Source of the DNA: Bacteroidota bacterium
Lineage (GTDB): Bacteria > Bacteroidota > Bacteroidia > Flavobacteriales > Weeksellaceae
Assembly (NCBI GenBank): GCA_023420435.1
Contig: JAEZWE010000069.1
Span: 1 to 6,871, forward strand
Length of the DNA stretch: 6,871 nucleotides
Direction: 5' to 3'
Position numbers and translations under genes: made by a program. Of this stretch, positions 6,535-6,871 are shown in pieces. Positions within the stretch are counted from its first letter, which is position 1; each line of letters begins with the position of its first letter. The notes beneath the pieces were generated by a model. That model worked only from the letters and a program-made list of their open reading frames with translations, did not search any database and was not told where the DNA came from.

Positions 6535-6871
6535 ATGAAATCATTGAAAGTAGTTTTTTTCGGAACTCCTGAATTTGCAAAAAATTCCTTAGAAGCCATT
6601 CATCACTCCAATCACGAAATTGTTGGTGTGGTTACCGTTGCTGATAAACAGGCAGGACGCGGACAAAAAATATCGGAATCATCCGTAAAAAAGTATGCTG
6701 TTGAAAATAATCTACCCGTTTTTCAGCCTGAAAAACTTCGAAATCCTGAATTTTTGGAAAATATGAGAAATTTGGACGCCGATATTTTCGTAGTCGTTGC
6801 TTTCAGAATGATGCCGAAAATTCTTTTTGAAATGCCTAAAATGGGAACTTTCAATCTTCACGCCTCTTTGT
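6535..6871 (+). CDS. fmt: Methionyl-tRNA formyltransferase, N-terminal part (3' end outside window)
   Basis: The first 112 codons of Fmt are present. The enzyme formylates the methionine on initiator tRNA using 10-formyltetrahydrofolate, which lets translation start with fMet. Diagnostic parts are VVFFGTPEFA (6-15), the first strand and glycine loop of the formyltransferase fold; ADKQAGRGQK (36-45), the basic loop that contacts the tRNA acceptor end; VKKYAVENNLPVFQPEKLR (51-69); and FNLHASL (106-112). Asn107 and His109 match the catalytic Asn108 and His110 of E. coli Fmt; the third catalytic residue, an aspartate about 35 residues on, is outside the window. VVVAFRMMP (86-94) stands where proteobacterial enzymes have VVAYGLILP. 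ATG 6535 gives an N-terminus of the usual length. Its promoter overlaps the end of recQ, so it is probably expressed independently. Confidence 0.95.
   Translation, partial: MKSLKVVFFGTPEFAKNSLEAIHHSNHEIVGVVTVADKQAGRGQKISESSVKKYAVENNLPVFQPEKLRNPEFLENMRNLDADIFVVVAFRMMPKILFEMPKMGTFNLHASL

Overview
The window is ordinary chromosomal DNA from a low-GC Bacteroidota bacterium, most likely a flavobacterium close to Chryseobacterium or its relatives in the Weeksellaceae. This is inferred from the protein types, the A/T-rich spacers with few Shine-Dalgarno sequences, and promoter elements of the Bacteroidota form (TTTG, about 20 nt, TAnnTTTG) in place of the E. coli -35/-10 form. I saw no mobile element, CRISPR array, tRNA, rRNA or phage gene.

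Layout from left to right: the 3' end of ftsY (+), the receptor GTPase of the signal recognition particle; a small GlsB/YeaQ-type three-helix membrane protein (+) with its own -7 box; a very strong hairpin that appears to stop transcription from both sides; sppA (-), a membrane-bound signal peptide peptidase with two peptidase domains; a 22-bp divergent gap; folK (+), a short HPPK of folate synthesis; an OmpA/OprF-type outer membrane protein (+) with a signal peptide, a barrel, calcium-binding TSP3 motifs and a peptidoglycan-binding domain; an intrinsic terminator; recQ (+), a RecQ-family helicase with unusual domain order; and the 5' part of fmt (+), methionyl-tRNA formyltransferase, with a textbook Bacteroidota promoter almost touching its start codon.

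Functionally this is a set of housekeeping genes that do not form one pathway. Several touch the envelope (FtsY delivers membrane and exported proteins, SppA may degrade cleaved signal peptides, the OmpA protein ties the outer membrane to peptidoglycan). FolK and Fmt are loosely linked through folate, because Fmt uses 10-formyltetrahydrofolate. Most genes look like separate transcription units, judged from the terminators and promoter-like elements between them.

I do not see convincing evidence of an undescribed system. The points most worth a second look are the RecQ domain architecture, the near-leaderless promoter of fmt (and a weaker look-alike before recQ at the same spacing), the shared 21-bp terminator, the 22-bp sppA/folK divergence and the reduced FolK.
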